Below are positions 9,479 through 21,215 of a stretch of 64,000 bases of DNA, piece after piece; positions within the stretch are counted from its first letter, which is position 1, and each line of letters begins with the position of its first letter. Below the pieces are notes generated by a model. That model did no database searches. It saw only the letters and a list, made by a program, of their open reading frames with translations, and was not told the origin of the DNA. The stretch comes from CAVTWH01 sp963794685 (GTDB taxonomy: Bacteria; Actinomycetota; Actinomycetes; Mycobacteriales; Micromonosporaceae). A program made the position numbers and the translations under genes. Where the stretch lies: the NCBI GenBank assembly GCA_963794685.1, contig CAWCFK010000010.1, forward strand, positions 868,001 to 932,000, written 5' to 3'.

Positions 9479-10629
9479 CCCAAGTCCCTCAGTGGTGACG
9501 GCCCATCCCGTAGCCGCCGGGCCGCCGCGACGGCACGGGCCCGGGTGGATGGCAGATCGTCACCGAGCGCGGTGACGTGACCGATCTTGCGACCGGGGCG
9601 GACCTGCTTGCCGTAGAGGTGCACCCGGATCGCCGGGTCGGCGGCGAACAGGTGGTGCAGCCGTTCGTCCACGGAGCTCCCGCCCGGCTCGCCGCCGAGC
9701 ACGTTGGCCATCACCACAACCGGCGCGACCAGGCTGGTGTCGCCCAGCGGGTAGTCCAGGACGGCGCGCAGGTGCTGCTCGAACTGGCTGGTCCTGGCCC
9801 CTTCGATGGTCCAGTGCCCGGAGTTGTGCGGGCGCATCGCCAGTTCGTTGACGAGGATCGCGCCGTCGGTGGTCTCGAACAGCTCGACGGCGAGCAGGCC
9901 GACCACGTCCAACTCGGTGGCGAGCCGGATGGCCAACTCCTGGGCCCGCGCGGCAACCTGCTCGGCCAGGCCGGGGGCGGGGGCGAGCACCTCGACGCAG
10001 ATGCCGTCGGCCTGCACGGTCTGCACCACCGGGTACGCGGCGACCTGGCCGAACGGCGAGCGGGCCACCAGCGCCGCGAGTTCCCGGCGGAGGGTGACCT
10101 TCTCCTCGACGATCAGCTGAGCGGGCGGTGGCGTCGAGTCGGCGTCGAGCACGAAGACCCCGCGCCCGTCGTACCCCCCGGTGGTGGTCTTGGCGATCAC
10201 CGGCCAGCCGACCTCGGCGCCGAAAGCGGCGATGTCCGCCGGGGAGGTCACGGCCCGCCAGCGGGGCATCGGCGCGCCCAGTTCGGTGAGGCGTTCCCGC
10301 ATCGCCTGCTTGTCCTGGGCGAAGCGCAGCGCGTGCGCGGCCGGGAAGACCTTTACGCCTTCGTCGGCCAGCGTGCGCAGGTGCTCGCCGGGGACGTGCT
10401 CGTGGTCGAAGGTGATCACTTCGCAGCCCTTGGCGAAGGCCCGCAGCGCCGCCAGGTCGGTGTGTGCACCGATCTGGGTGTCGGCGGCGACCAGCGCGGC
10501 GCTGTCGTCGGGGGAGGCGGACAGCACGCGCAGTGACTGGCCGAGGGAAATCGCCGCCTGATGGGTCATCCGGGCCAGTTGGCCGCCGCCCACCATGCCG
10601 ACCACGGGTAGTCCGGTTCGGGTGTCCAT
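9475..10629 (-). CDS. purK: N5-carboxyaminoimidazole ribonucleotide synthase PurK
   Basis: ATP-grasp enzyme that carboxylates AIR to N5-CAIR with bicarbonate, the step before PurE. It has 384 residues from ATG 10629. The longer in-frame extension to 10785 is low-complexity and lacks family similarity. The N-terminal nucleotide-like fold opens with VGMVGGGQLARM, followed by FDHEHVPG, the ATP-grasp core with TTTGGYDGRGVFVL, an EEKV lid, and NELAMRPHNSGHWTIEGARTSQFEQHLRA near the C-terminus. The ATGA overlap with purE indicates an operon. No purine riboswitch was seen upstream. Confidence 0.96.
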   Translation of the reverse strand: MDTRTGLPVVGMVGGGQLARMTHQAAISLGQSLRVLSASPDDSAALVAADTQIGAHTDLAALRAFAKGCEVITFDHEHVPGEHLRTLADEGVKVFPAAHALRFAQDKQAMRERLTELGAPMPRWRAVTSPADIAAFGAEVGWPVIAKTTTGGYDGRGVFVLDADSTPPPAQLIVEEKVTLRRELAALVARSPFGQVAAYPVVQTVQADGICVEVLAPAPGLAEQVAARAQELAIRLATELDVVGLLAVELFETTDGAILVNELAMRPHNSGHWTIEGARTSQFEQHLRAVLDYPLGDTSLVAPVVVMANVLGGEPGGSSVDERLHHLFAADPAIRVHLYGKQVRPGRKIGHVTALGDDLPSTRARAVAAARRLRDGPSPLRDLG

Positions 10630-10751
10630 CGCGGCGATCAGCCTAGTCGCCGGCTGTCGGCCCGGCCGCGTCGGGGCGACGCCCGCTGCCGGCTCGCCGA
10701 CAACGGCCGGCGAACCTTGGCGAGGTGCGTGCCTGCGGTCCCAGGTGACGG

Positions 10752-10791
10752 CCGGCCGTGCACCCGCGGCTCGGCGCGGGTGCACGGCTGG
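10752..10791 (-). terminator. Hairpin after the 183-aa conserved protein gene
   Basis: 17-bp arms (10752-10768 and 10775-10791, one mismatch) close a six-base loop just downstream of the stop at 10798. There is no T-run, as usual in actinomycetes. It separates this gene from the purK-purE operon. Confidence 0.55.
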
Positions 10792-10797
10792 CGGAGA

Positions 10798-11349
10798 TCA
10801 GGCTGCGGGGCCCTGGCGACGCAGCGTCTCGACCTCGCTGAGCGCCTCGCGGAGCTGGCTGAGCCAGTCGTCGGCGTGCTGCCCGACCAGGCGGACACAC
10901 CAGGCCAGCGCCTCCGACCGGGAGCGCGCCACGCCCGCGTCGACGAGGGTGTCCAGCACCTGCCGTTCGGGCTGGCGCAGCCGGGTCATGGTGGGCGCGG
11001 CGAGCGAGGTGAAGATCTCCTCGCGGCCACCACAGGCGGCGCCCCAGGCGACCTTGCGGCGGTAGCGGTACTCGACCTGCTGTGCGATCTTGATGCGCCG
11101 GTCCCGGGTGGACTCCCGGAAGCTGGCGATCCGACCGGCCTCGGCGGCGGCCTGGTCGGCCTCGGTGGCGTCCGCGCCGAGCACGGCCACGAACAGCTGG
11201 CCGACGATGGTGATCTCGTCGCGGTCGATGACGACCTTCGGTGGTTCGATGAACCAGTCGTCCGGGACGGCCCCGGTGATCCAGGCCCGGGCGTCGTCGG
11301 CCGGCGGCGGCTCCTGCCGCTGCCCCCAGACCTGCTGCTCTCGTGACAT
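10798..11349 (-). CDS. Conserved actinobacterial protein, unknown function
   Basis: 183 residues from ATG 11349, soluble, with no signal peptide or membrane segment. The N-terminal third contains a beta-rich stretch (DWFIEPPKVVIDRDEITIVGQLFV). The middle is rich in Arg and acidic residues (RIASFRESTRDRRIKIAQQVEYRYRRKVAWGAACG). The C-terminal 65 residues form a helix-rich unit (LVDAGVARSRSEALAWCVRLV) that reads like a ribbon-helix-helix-type helix pair. I recall similar proteins across actinomycetes but know no function. An 8-bp inverted repeat with a CAAC loop (11369-11388) lies between the likely promoter and the start codon and could be an operator. Confidence 0.75.
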   Translation of the reverse strand: MSREQQVWGQRQEPPPADDARAWITGAVPDDWFIEPPKVVIDRDEITIVGQLFVAVLGADATEADQAAAEAGRIASFRESTRDRRIKIAQQVEYRYRRKVAWGAACGGREEIFTSLAAPTMTRLRQPERQVLDTLVDAGVARSRSEALAWCVRLVGQHADDWLSQLREALSEVETLRRQGPAA

Positions 11350-11368
11350 GCCAGCCCCCTCGCGTAGC

Positions 11369-11388
11369 CGTCACCCCAACGGGTGACG
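11369..11388. promoter_or_regulatory. Inverted repeat upstream of the conserved 183-aa gene
   Basis: CGTCACCC-CAAC-GGGTGACG is an 8-bp perfect inverted repeat 20 bp upstream of ATG 11349, within the 73-bp gap to the YyaL gene stop. It could be an operator, or the bidirectional terminator of the upstream gene, which ends at 11423. Confidence 0.35.
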
Positions 11389-11422
11389 ATTACATGATTA
11401 CAGCGCTAGGCATGTTACGGCG

Positions 11423-13528
<2,106 letters not shown>

Positions 13529-13727
13529 GCGACCAATACTGCCACGGGAGGACCTGGATGATCGCGTAGGCGGCCGCCACGTTGGGGGTCTGCATTGTAT
13601 CCACTGACTTGGATGCTGCTACCTGTGGTGCCCGATCTTTAATCAGACCTCGAATTTCGTTCGGGCCCTCCTGCGGTTACGGACCTCGATTCATTGTGTA
13701 CGGACGGATCACGATGGTCCGTCCCTA

Positions 13728-14222
13728 CCCGGGACGTTCAATGAACCGCATCGCACCTCGCCCGGCGAGTTCAAGGCCGATCTGGTGAAGACCGCCGGCG
13801 GCTGGGAGTTGACCGCACACGACAGCGGGCAGAAGACCTACTTCACCACCGATGGCCGGCCGGACAAGGTGGCCGACCGCAACGGCAACCTCACCGACTT
13901 CAGCTACGGCACCCCGGGCCAGTCGACCAAGGTGGTCGGCAGCCGGGGCGCGACCGGCGCCCGAACGGCCACGGTGAGCACCGACGCGCAGTGCCGCATC
14001 ACCAGCTACGCGCAGACCGGCGACTTCACCCGTACCGTGAGCTACTCCTACGGGGGCAGCGCGGTCACCAAGATCACCTCCCCGTCCGGGCGGACCAGCA
14101 CGTTCGGCTACGACGGCTCAGGCAACCTGACGAGCATCACCATGACGGACGCCGCCAACTCGGCCACCGAGAAGGCGGTCATCGGCTACGACACCAGCCA
14201 CCGGGTCACCTCGGTCCGCCGG
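13728..14222 (+). pseudogene. Rhs/YD-repeat protein fragment
   Basis: An open frame from about 13728 encodes GTFNEPHRTSPGEFKADLVK and continues through GWELTAHDSGQKTYFTTDGR, DRNGNLTDFSYG, YSYGGSAVTKITSPSGRTSTFGYDGSGNLTSI and GYDTSHRVTSVR. These are classic YD repeats of Rhs/wall-associated polymorphic toxins. Only about 165 residues remain of a family usually over 1000 residues long. There is no signal, no core end and no toxin tip. Similarity stops abruptly near 14222, where another remnant begins on the opposite strand. The 13529-13727 stretch upstream shows no gene. Confidence 0.8.
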
Positions 14223-14395
14223 GCGATGCGGGTTTCCGCCATCGTCCAGTTGGCCTCCCAGGTCCTACCGTCGTCCGTGGAGAAACGCCTGCCGTCACGG
14301 CTGCTGACCCAGTAGCTGGACCACTGGCCGGACGCCTTCGAGAACAGCCGCAGCGACAGCCCCGAGGCGCCGGCCTGAAAGTGTTGTCGCCGGGC
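14216..14395 (-). pseudogene. Remnant of a DUF1579-like/SnoaL-type conserved protein with an internal deletion
   Basis: The reverse strand encodes GASGLSLRLFSKASGQWSS, then YWVSSRDGR, then RFSTDDGRTWEANWTMAETRIA. Intact proteins I recall of this type have GLSLRLYDP...QWSIYWAS..DG, then about 60-80 residues, and finally FSxDGGRTWExNWxMExTR at the C-terminus. Here the two ends are joined directly, so the middle is missing, and no credible start remains. It is the mirror partner of the Rhs remnant at the junction near 14222. The assignment rests on memory of the family pattern. Confidence 0.55.
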
Positions 14396-14449
14396 CGTTT
14401 GAACCACAGCCACAACAAGGCGTAGCGGTGTCCGTGACAGTGCTGTAAA

Positions 14450-14670
14450 TGTCAATGTCCCTCGACGGTTTCATCGCGGGACCCAACGAAGTTCCTGCCA
14501 ACGGTCTCGGTGACGGCGGAGCGCGGCTGCACGAGTGGATCTTCCAAGGCGCGGGGACCACCCGGCGGCAGCCGTTGGGGGGCCGGGAGGCGTCAACAGG
14601 CAAATCGTCGACGAATTCGTGGCCAGGGGTGCCGTGATCGCTGGACGCGGAACCTTCGAGCCCGGCGCGC
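14450..14670 (+). pseudogene. Dihydrofolate reductase/RibD C-terminal family protein, 5' fragment with frameshift
   Basis: ATG at 14450 opens MSMSLDGFIAGPNEVPANGLGDGGARLHEWIF, a typical start for the small DHFR-like (RibD_C) proteins of actinomycetes. After a frameshift near 14590 the continuation VNRQIVDEFVARGAVIAGRGTFEPG follows in another frame. The family is about 190-210 residues, but similarity ends after about 70, just before the next ATG at 14701. The fragment therefore lacks most of its fold. Confidence 0.7.
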
Positions 14671-14700
14671 CGGCCCGACGCCGTATAGACTGGGGGCCAC

Positions 14701-14985
14701 ATGGCTACCTATCGAAGTCCCGCAGTGCTGCTGTCCGCAGACGGCACGAGAACGTCCGGCACCGCCGCCCTGTTCACCGAACCTCGGCGTAATGGCGGCA
14801 TTCTGCCTTGGGCGGGTGATTTCCGGCCCGCGGCCGGTTCCCCCCACATCAAAGATCCGGTCGGCAAGACTCTGACGCTGGAAATGCCGGACGGCCGGTC
14901 CGGCAAGGTAGTCGTGCAGAGCCTCAAAGGCGGATCGAAGAACACCGTCCTGGCCCTGATGGGCGAGGATCAGGCCCCGTTCTGA
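14701..14985 (+). CDS. Small hypothetical protein
   Basis: 94 residues from ATG 14701, preceded by GGGGG at 14691-14695. It is soluble and beta-rich, beginning MATYRSPAVLLSADGTRTSG and ending GSKNTVLALMGEDQAPF. No family recognised. It follows directly after the truncated DHFR-like remnant and could be a survivor of a larger insertion. Codon usage is less extreme in GC than its neighbours. The 80 bp to the next gene on the opposite strand hold nothing clear. Confidence 0.5.
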   Translation: MATYRSPAVLLSADGTRTSGTAALFTEPRRNGGILPWAGDFRPAAGSPHIKDPVGKTLTLEMPDGRSGKVVVQSLKGGSKNTVLALMGEDQAPF

Positions 14986-15066
14986 CCGCTCCGGCCAGTG
15001 GAGCTGTGACCGGGCATCCCGCAGCTCACCTTGCCTTGGTTCTACATATCGGGCATTAGCCGCCGA

Positions 15067-18052
15067 TCAGGGGCGCCTGGTGAGACAGCCGTGGCGGCTC
15101 CCCCACCGACCTGTCAGGGCGCGTCCCGGCGGGTCCGTTCGTGCGGCTGGTGACCGGGGTGAGCCCGATCCGGGTCCCGCAGGCCGCGAGGTCGTACCGC
15201 CCAGACCGGGTGGCCGCGTGCCGAACGCGGCCGTACGCCTGAGCCGGGCTTGCCCCGGGACCGGTCGATACGTTCCCGCAGCGCCGTTCGCGCCGGCCAC
15301 GACCCCCAGCGCGAGCAGCACGACCAGGGCCAGCAGGCTGATCCTGCCGCCGAGGTTGCCGGTGGGCGGGGTGTAGCGCAGCTCGACCCGGTGCGGTCCG
15401 GCGGAGACGGCGACCGCGGACACGGCATGATCGGCTGCCACGATCCTGGCGGCCCGCCCGTCGACGGTGGCCGACCAGCCGACCAGCAACGAGTCCGCGA
15501 CCACCAGGTAGCCGGCGCCCTCCGCCCGCACGTCCACCCCGATCGCATCCGGATCATCGGCGACCACCTGGATGGTCGCCGGCTGCCCGTCGGCGGGCCC
15601 GGCGGCCCGATCGACAACCACGGTGTCCCGCTGTACCTGGCCGGCGGCCAGGGCACTGACCTGCTGGGTGGGGTCGGAGAGCACCAACTGCTGGGAGGCC
15701 CACCGGATCCGGGGCAGTGCCCCGAGACGCTGGTAGACCACGGCCGATCCGGCGAAGACCAGGCGCAGATTGTCGGCCGCCGGGCGGAACACCGCCATCA
15801 CCGGCGAGCCCGCGGTCGCCCGTAGCGTCACCGGCCCGGTCCCGGTCACCGTGAACTCCACGGTGACCGGAGCCGAGGCGGGAATGTCCTCGCCCGCGAC
15901 GGCGATGACGACCGGCTGATCCAACGGACCATCGACGAAGCCGGGCGGTGCCCGCCACACTCCCTGGCCCAGGACACCGCCGTACGGGTCGAGCAGCACA
16001 AGGTTGACCACGGCGTCGGCCGGCACCCTCCCGTGCACGGTGAACGCGACGCCCCGCAGCGGTCCGGGACTGGCCAGCGGGGCCCGTACCTGTTGTCCCG
16101 GCGCCAGCGTGACGTCCCCGTCCGGCGGTACCGCACGCTCCACCCGGCCGAACGGGTTGGCGCGGGCCGGAGCGACGAAGTAACGCGCCGCCAGCCGGTC
16201 CAGGATCGGCGAGGTGGCCTGCGTCTCGTCGGGATTCAGGAAGAGCAGCGTGTGATAGCGCATCTCCCAGTTGGGTACGCCGGCCATCAGCGCGGTCAGT
16301 CCGTCGATCCACGTAGGCGTGCCCGTCCACCGAGCGCAGTCCGTATTCGGAGCTGGTCCCGGGGAAGAGTCCGTTGCCCGCGATGCGGTCGGAGCCCACC
16401 GTGCTCGCCAGGTAGTCGACCACGTCGGTGCGCGGGTAGTACGTGCTGCGGTCCGACCGGGGCAGGTACGGCACAGCTACCGAGAGGGCCTGCGCCACGA
16501 TGAGTGCCGGCAACAGCAGGGCCGCGGCGACCCGCAGGCGCGGCGCCGCGCTACGGGCGAGTGAGCACCAGTCCGATGGCGAGGGCGACCAGCACGGCGG
16601 CGATCAGCGCCTGCCGGTCGAGGTTGGCCAGCCGCCCGGCAATGGTGTCCGGTGGGTGGACCGTGGGCTCGACGGAACTGCTTGCGCCGTACCCCGTCGT
16701 CAGCTGGAGCATTCCTGGCCAGTTGACGGCTGCCGAACCAGGCCGCCAGCAGGCCGGCAGCGGCCACGGCCCAGGGCAGCGGGGCGACAGCCTGTCGCCA
16801 CCGGGGTGCGCGGCGCTGGGCCCGCGACCAGCTCACCAGCAGCTCGTACCCGATCGCGGCGAGCATGGCGAGCAGGAAGGCGGGCATACACCTGGCTCTG
16901 CTGACGAAGTTGAAGTTGAAGACCGGCAGGTGCTGCAGCAGGGCCAGCGGCGCACCACCGAGATAGATCAGCGCCAGCCAGCCGACGGCCGCGAGCAGCA
17001 GGAAGGCGAAGGCGCCGGTCGCAACGGTGCTCCGCGCCGCGCGTTGCCGCATCACCGCATACAGCACCAGGACCAGCACGCCCACGCCCAGATAGGACAG
17101 CGACTCCATCAGGTTATCGCGCGCGAAGTACGCCGGCGCCCGGTCGGGGTTAGTGGTCCCGAGTGCCCAGGGCGCCACCGCGGTGAGCAGCACTGCCGGT
17201 TGCAGGTGTGAGGACGGCTGCTGGGAGCGGTCGGCGATGTAGGCGTGCCCCATGAAGGCGGCGAACGGGACCAGTTGGACGGCTGCGAGGCCGAGGCCGA
17301 GGCCGACGGCGGCTGCCCCGGCGGCGAGGACGGCGAGTAGTCGCCGTAGCTGGCGGCGGTACTCGGCCACCGCGCGGATCACCAGGTAGCCCACGGCGGT
17401 GTAGAGGGCGTAGCCGGTGACGGCCGGAAAGCCGCCGAAGAGCATCGCGGTCACCACGACCGCGACGAGTGCCACGTCGATCGTCCTACGCCGTTGGACG
17501 AGTCGTTCGACGGCCCAGAACAGTGCGGGAATGAAGGCGGCAACCCTGGTCTGCGGCCAGTTCGTCCAAATGATCATGTATCCGCTGGTCACGAACGCCA
17601 GCCCGCCCACCAACGCGGCGGCCTGGCCGAGCCGGATGCGCCGCAGGTAGAGGTAGCAGCCGGCACCCGCGCAGATGATCTCCAGCAGCTTCACGAACGC
17701 GGGCGCCAGCCAACCGGGCAGTGCCAGATACGGCAGCATCAGCGGCGAAAGCAGTCCGGCGTTGGGCGAGGCCGCCAGCGGGACGCCGCTGGCTACGAAC
17801 GGGTTCCAGGCGAGCCACGAGCCGTGCCGCAGCGCCTGGAAGAACAGGTCGTTCTGCGGGAGTGCGGAGTCGACTGTGTTGTCGAGCAGCGCGGTGCGGG
17901 GCGGCCCGGTCAGCATGTCGGTACCGGCGAGCACTCCTCGGCCCAGCGAGCGGTCCGCCGATGGCGAGCAGCGCGAACGCCAGGCCCAATCCCAGGATCA
18001 CCAGCGGCTGAAGGTCGTGACGGCGTGCCGCTCTCGTGACTCGTTCCCACAC
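15067..18052 (-). CDS. YfhO-like multispanning membrane protein, copy 1 (composite, about four frameshifts)
   Basis: About 990 residues, parallel to the intact copy at 23093-26254. It starts with GTG 18052 (MWERVTRAARRHD). It has an N-terminal series of about 12 membrane segments with GTDMLTGPPRTALLDNTVDSALPQNDLFFQAL, SWLAWNPFVASGVPLAASPNAGLLSPL, WTNWPQTRVAAFIPALFWAVERL and WALGTTNPDRAPAYFA. A large extracellular beta-rich domain follows (DRSTYYPRTDVVDYL, GWSATVDGRAARIVAADHAVSAV) and then a last membrane helix. Bacillus YfhO belongs to lipoteichoic-acid glycosylation; a role in decorating a surface glycan is an inference. Breaks occur at about 17945, 16700, 16558 and 16305, and conserved sequence continues in a new frame each time. 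It has no ribosome site; a TATATA box ends 7 bp upstream of the GTG. Confidence 0.8.
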
Positions 18053-18130
18053 GATGCCATATATAGTGCAAATAACAGTCTGAAATTGTCTTTACCTCTT
18101 AAAAGTACAAAACTTCCAGCTAGGGACAGG
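18053..18130. promoter_or_regulatory. AT-rich divergent promoter region
   Basis: This 78-bp gap between the YfhO copy 1 start (left) and the glycosyltransferase start (right) is strikingly AT-rich for this genome. TATATA at 18060-18065, read leftward, lies 7 bp before GTG 18052. That spacing fits a leaderless transcript. Towards the right, AGGGA at 18122-18126 is the ribosome site of the GTG at 18131. Confidence 0.5.
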
Positions 18131-19334
18131 GTGACCCGGGTGTACTGGCTCGCATTCGGCACGTACGACGCCACCGCCCACCCCCGGGTCGCCGCGATGA
18201 TCGCCGGCGTACGCGACCACGGCCACACCCTTCGTGAGCTGAACGAACCCCTCGGCCTCTCGACCGCCGGCCGGGTACGCATCCTGCGCCAACCGTGGCG
18301 GCTACCGAGCCTGGCCTACCTGCTGTCGCGCCGCTGGATCCGGCTTGCCTGCCGGGCACGCGCGGTCCGGGCACGGCAGCCGGAGGTCGTGCTTGTCGGC
18401 TACCTCGGTCACTTCGACGTGTTGCTGGCGCGCCGACTCTTTCCGCGCAGCCTCGTCGTGCTTGACCACCTGGTCTCCGCGGCCGGAACCGCGGCCGACC
18501 GTGGGCGTCGGCGGCGGCGGGCTGCGTCCACGGCTGCTGCGGGCGTTGGACTCGGCGGCGCTGAGCCGGGCCGACGTGGTGGTCCTCGACACCGACGCGC
18601 ATCTCGCCGAGCTCCCACCAGCGCCCGCAGGGCGGCCACGCATCCCGGTGGTCACGCCTGTCGGCGCCACGGCGGAATGGTCCGCTGCCCGTCGGAGCGG
18701 GACGGACGTCAGCCCGCGCGGACGGTTACGGGTGATCTTCTTCGGCCTGTTCACACCATTGCAGGGGACCCGGGTGATCGCCGCTGCCGCAGCCCGCCTC
18801 GGCAGCCGGGGCGACATCGAGTTCACCCTGGTCGGTCAGGGCCAGGACTACCCGGCGGCCCGCGCACTGGCCGGCGACGCGGCGATCCGGTGGCTCGACT
18901 GGGTGCCCGGCGCACAGTTGCCCGAGTTGGTCGCGGCGCACGACGTGTGCCTGGGCATCTTCGGAGACACCGCCAAGGCGTACAACGTCGTGCCGACCAA
19001 GGTTTTCCAGGGCGCCGCAGCCGGCTGCGCGATCGTCACGTCGGACACCCCGCCGCAGCGCGCCGCCTTCGGTCCCGCCGCTCGCTACGTGCGGCCCGCC
19101 GACCCGGCGGCGCTCGCAGACGTGCTGCGGGAGCTGGCCGACGACAGCGACACGCTGATCTCACTGCGCCGCGCCGCAACCGAGCGCGCCGCCCGGTTGT
19201 TCACTCCGGCCGCCGTCACTGCCGACCTGTGCCGGGTCGTCGAGCGCCTCGCCGGCCGGCTGCCCGTGCCGGGCAACAACATGACGGGCAGCGACGTGGC
19301 GGGCAGCGACGTGGCGGGCGAGCTCAACCGCTGA
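18131..19334 (+). CDS. GT4-type glycosyltransferase (one frameshift)
   Basis: About 400 residues from GTG 18131, with AGGGACAGG just upstream. The N-terminal GT-B domain begins VTRVYWLAFGTYDATAHPRVAAMI. The C-terminal nucleotide-sugar domain contains GRLRVIFFGLFTPLQGTRVIAAAA, FTLVGQGQDY, IRWLDWVPGAQLPELVAAHDVCLGIFGDT, VVPTKVFQGAAAGCAIVTSDTPP and ARYVRPADPAALADVL, the usual pattern of GT4 retaining enzymes. The frame changes at about 18490-18505 (after LVSAAGTA). The C-terminus carries a short duplicated GSDVA motif encoded by a 15-bp tandem repeat (about 19290-19320). It is the first of three rightward genes between the two YfhO copies. The sugar and acceptor are unknown. Confidence 0.82.
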
Positions 19335-19428
19335 CGCCCCGCCCGAGGCCGTCGACCAACCCGGGTCGTGTCCGATAGTTCCTATTTGGGACCCCGTGAC
19401 CACGTGCCCCGAGGGTCGTTGCGTGGGT

Positions 19429-20252
19429 ATGGAGTCGATCATCCTGGACGAGGCCGGCGAGCGCTGGAAGCCGAGTCACCGTGCTTCGACCCTGGACCCG
19501 AGTACCCGGGTCCGGCTGCCCGATCCGCCGGCCGGTCGACCGGTTCCGGCAGGTCCGTGAACTCTGTGCAGGCAAGCGGGTACTCGACCTCGGCGCGTAC
19601 GACGAGACCGAAGTCGAGAAGCCGCAGTCAGCCTCCTGGCGCTGGCTGCACGCCGAGATCGCACAGGTGTCCGCCGAGGTCCTCGGCGTCGACGCGGCAG
19701 AGAGTGTGCGGCGGGCGGGCGCCGTCACCACCCGGGTGGGTACCCGCATCGTCGCGGGATCGGTCGAGGACCTCGAGCCGGTCGCGGCTGATTTCCGTCC
19801 CGACGTCGTGGTCGCCGGTGAACTGATCGAGCACACCCAGGACACCCTCGGCTGGCTGTCGCGACTGGCCGTCCAGCTGCCGGGCGTCCGGCTGGTGGCC
19901 ACCACCCCCAACACCACCTGGTTCCTCAACGTGCTGCTGGCACTCGCGAACCGGGAGAGCGCCCACCAGGACCACCTCCACGTGTACTCGTACCGGACGC
20001 TGTTCACGCTCGCCCAACGGGTGCCGCTGCGGGATATCGAGATCATTCCGTACTACTTCAACCGATCCGTGGCCCAGCACCGCGCCCGCCGGATCGGGTC
20101 GGCCGTGGCACTGCTCGACCTGCTGCTGCTGCGACCCGGTCCAGTACCTCTTCCCGCTGTTGAGCCGGGGGCTCATCGTCACGGGCGTGTTCGCCCCGGC
20201 CGACGGCCAGACCACCGCACCCGCCCAGGTCGCCCCCGGTCCTGCCAGCTGA
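19429..20252 (+). CDS. Class I SAM-dependent methyltransferase 1 (two frameshifts)
   Basis: About 270 residues from ATG 19429 (MESIILDEAGERWKPSH). The SAM-binding motif is RVLDLGAYDETEVEK, with an acidic residue after strand 2 (EVLGVDAAE), then VVVAGELIEHTQDTLGWL and LVATTPNTTWFLNVLLALANRESAHQDHLHVYS, the layout of the Methyltransf_23/11 group acting on sugar or polyketide-type substrates. Frames change at about 19535 (extra G in the CCGGTCGACC run) and about 20130 (before VQYLFPLLSRGLIVTGVF). The stop is TGA 20250-20252. It sits between the GT4 gene and a second methyltransferase, so methylation of a glycan or its lipid carrier is plausible. Confidence 0.75.
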
Positions 20253-20308
20253 TTGCCCGATCCACTTCGCCATCCCGTCAGCCAACCGCGAGCATCAGGA
20301 GATCCATC

Positions 20309-21145
20309 GTGGGCACGATCCGTCCGCCGCTGACTCCCCGTGCCGCCCTGCGCTGGGCCGCCGTCGCCCCGCTGCTCGGCCCACTGCGCCCGAACAGCAT
20401 CCTGGAGATCGGCTGCGGTCAGGGCGCGATGGGTGCGCTCCTCGCCACCCACGGCAACTACCTGGGCATCGAGCCGAATCCGCAGTCCTACCTTCGTGCG
20501 GCGCGCCGGATGGCGACCGCTGGTAGCCGGGTACTGAACTGCACCGAGGAGAGCCTGCCGGTCGACACCCGGGCCGATCTCGTCTGCGCTTTCGAGGTGC
20601 TCGAACACATCGAGGACGACGTGGACGCGGCACGACGCTGGCTGAGGCGGGTCAACCCCGGCGGGCACCTGCTGATCTCGGTGCCCGCCAACCCGGCCGC
20701 GTTCGGAGCTTCGGACGTTCTGGTCGGCCACTACCGCCGGTACACCGCCGCCAGCCTGGCGCGGGTACTCACCTCGGCGGGCGTTTCCGCACCGCTGATC
20801 TGGCACTACGGCTGGCCGCTCGCCGACCTTCTGGATGTCGGCCGACACCGGGTGGCCCGACGTCGGCTGGCCCGCAACGCCGACCGTGCCCAGCCACCGA
20901 TCGCTGTGCCGAGCCAGTCGACCACCGAGGTGGACGAGCAGGCCGCCCGGACCCACCTGTCGGGTGGGCTGCTGCAACCCGGTCCACTGGTCGCGCCACT
21001 CATCCGGGCGGCCGTGGCGCCGTTCACGCTCGTACAACGGCGCTTCCCGGATCGGGGTACCGGTCTGCTGGCGCTGTGCGGCGTCACCACCGTCCCCGTC
21101 CAACGCCCGATCGCGGACGAGACCGCCCGCCCCACTTCGGCGTAG
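20309..21145 (+). CDS. Class I SAM-dependent methyltransferase 2
   Basis: 278 residues from GTG 20309, with AGGAG at 20298-20302. The longer open frame to the left belongs to the frameshifted methyltransferase 1. SAM motif I is SILEIGCGQGAMGALLA, motif II YLGIEPNPQSY, then ADLVCAFEVLEHIEDDVDAARRWLRRVNPGGHLLISVPANP and a YRRYT block. The C-terminal 100 residues are not family-typical and may bind the acceptor. It is the last gene of the rightward trio and is convergent with the LPG-synthase-like gene across a 70-bp gap that shows no clear terminator. Confidence 0.85.
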   Translation: MGTIRPPLTPRAALRWAAVAPLLGPLRPNSILEIGCGQGAMGALLATHGNYLGIEPNPQSYLRAARRMATAGSRVLNCTEESLPVDTRADLVCAFEVLEHIEDDVDAARRWLRRVNPGGHLLISVPANPAAFGASDVLVGHYRRYTAASLARVLTSAGVSAPLIWHYGWPLADLLDVGRHRVARRRLARNADRAQPPIAVPSQSTTEVDEQAARTHLSGGLLQPGPLVAPLIRAAVAPFTLVQRRFPDRGTGLLALCGVTTVPVQRPIADETARPTSA

Positions 21146-21215
21146 CTGTTGACCCTCGGAGACGGTTCTAGGTGCAGGAGCACCTGCCGTCGCACGGGGA
21201 AACCGCACCAGCGGG

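Noticed and set aside
19481..21145. Single 554-residue double methyltransferase
   Set aside because: The fusion is created by frameshifts in the first gene. Methyltransferase 1 ends at 20252 in another frame and methyltransferase 2 has its own ribosome site and GTG.
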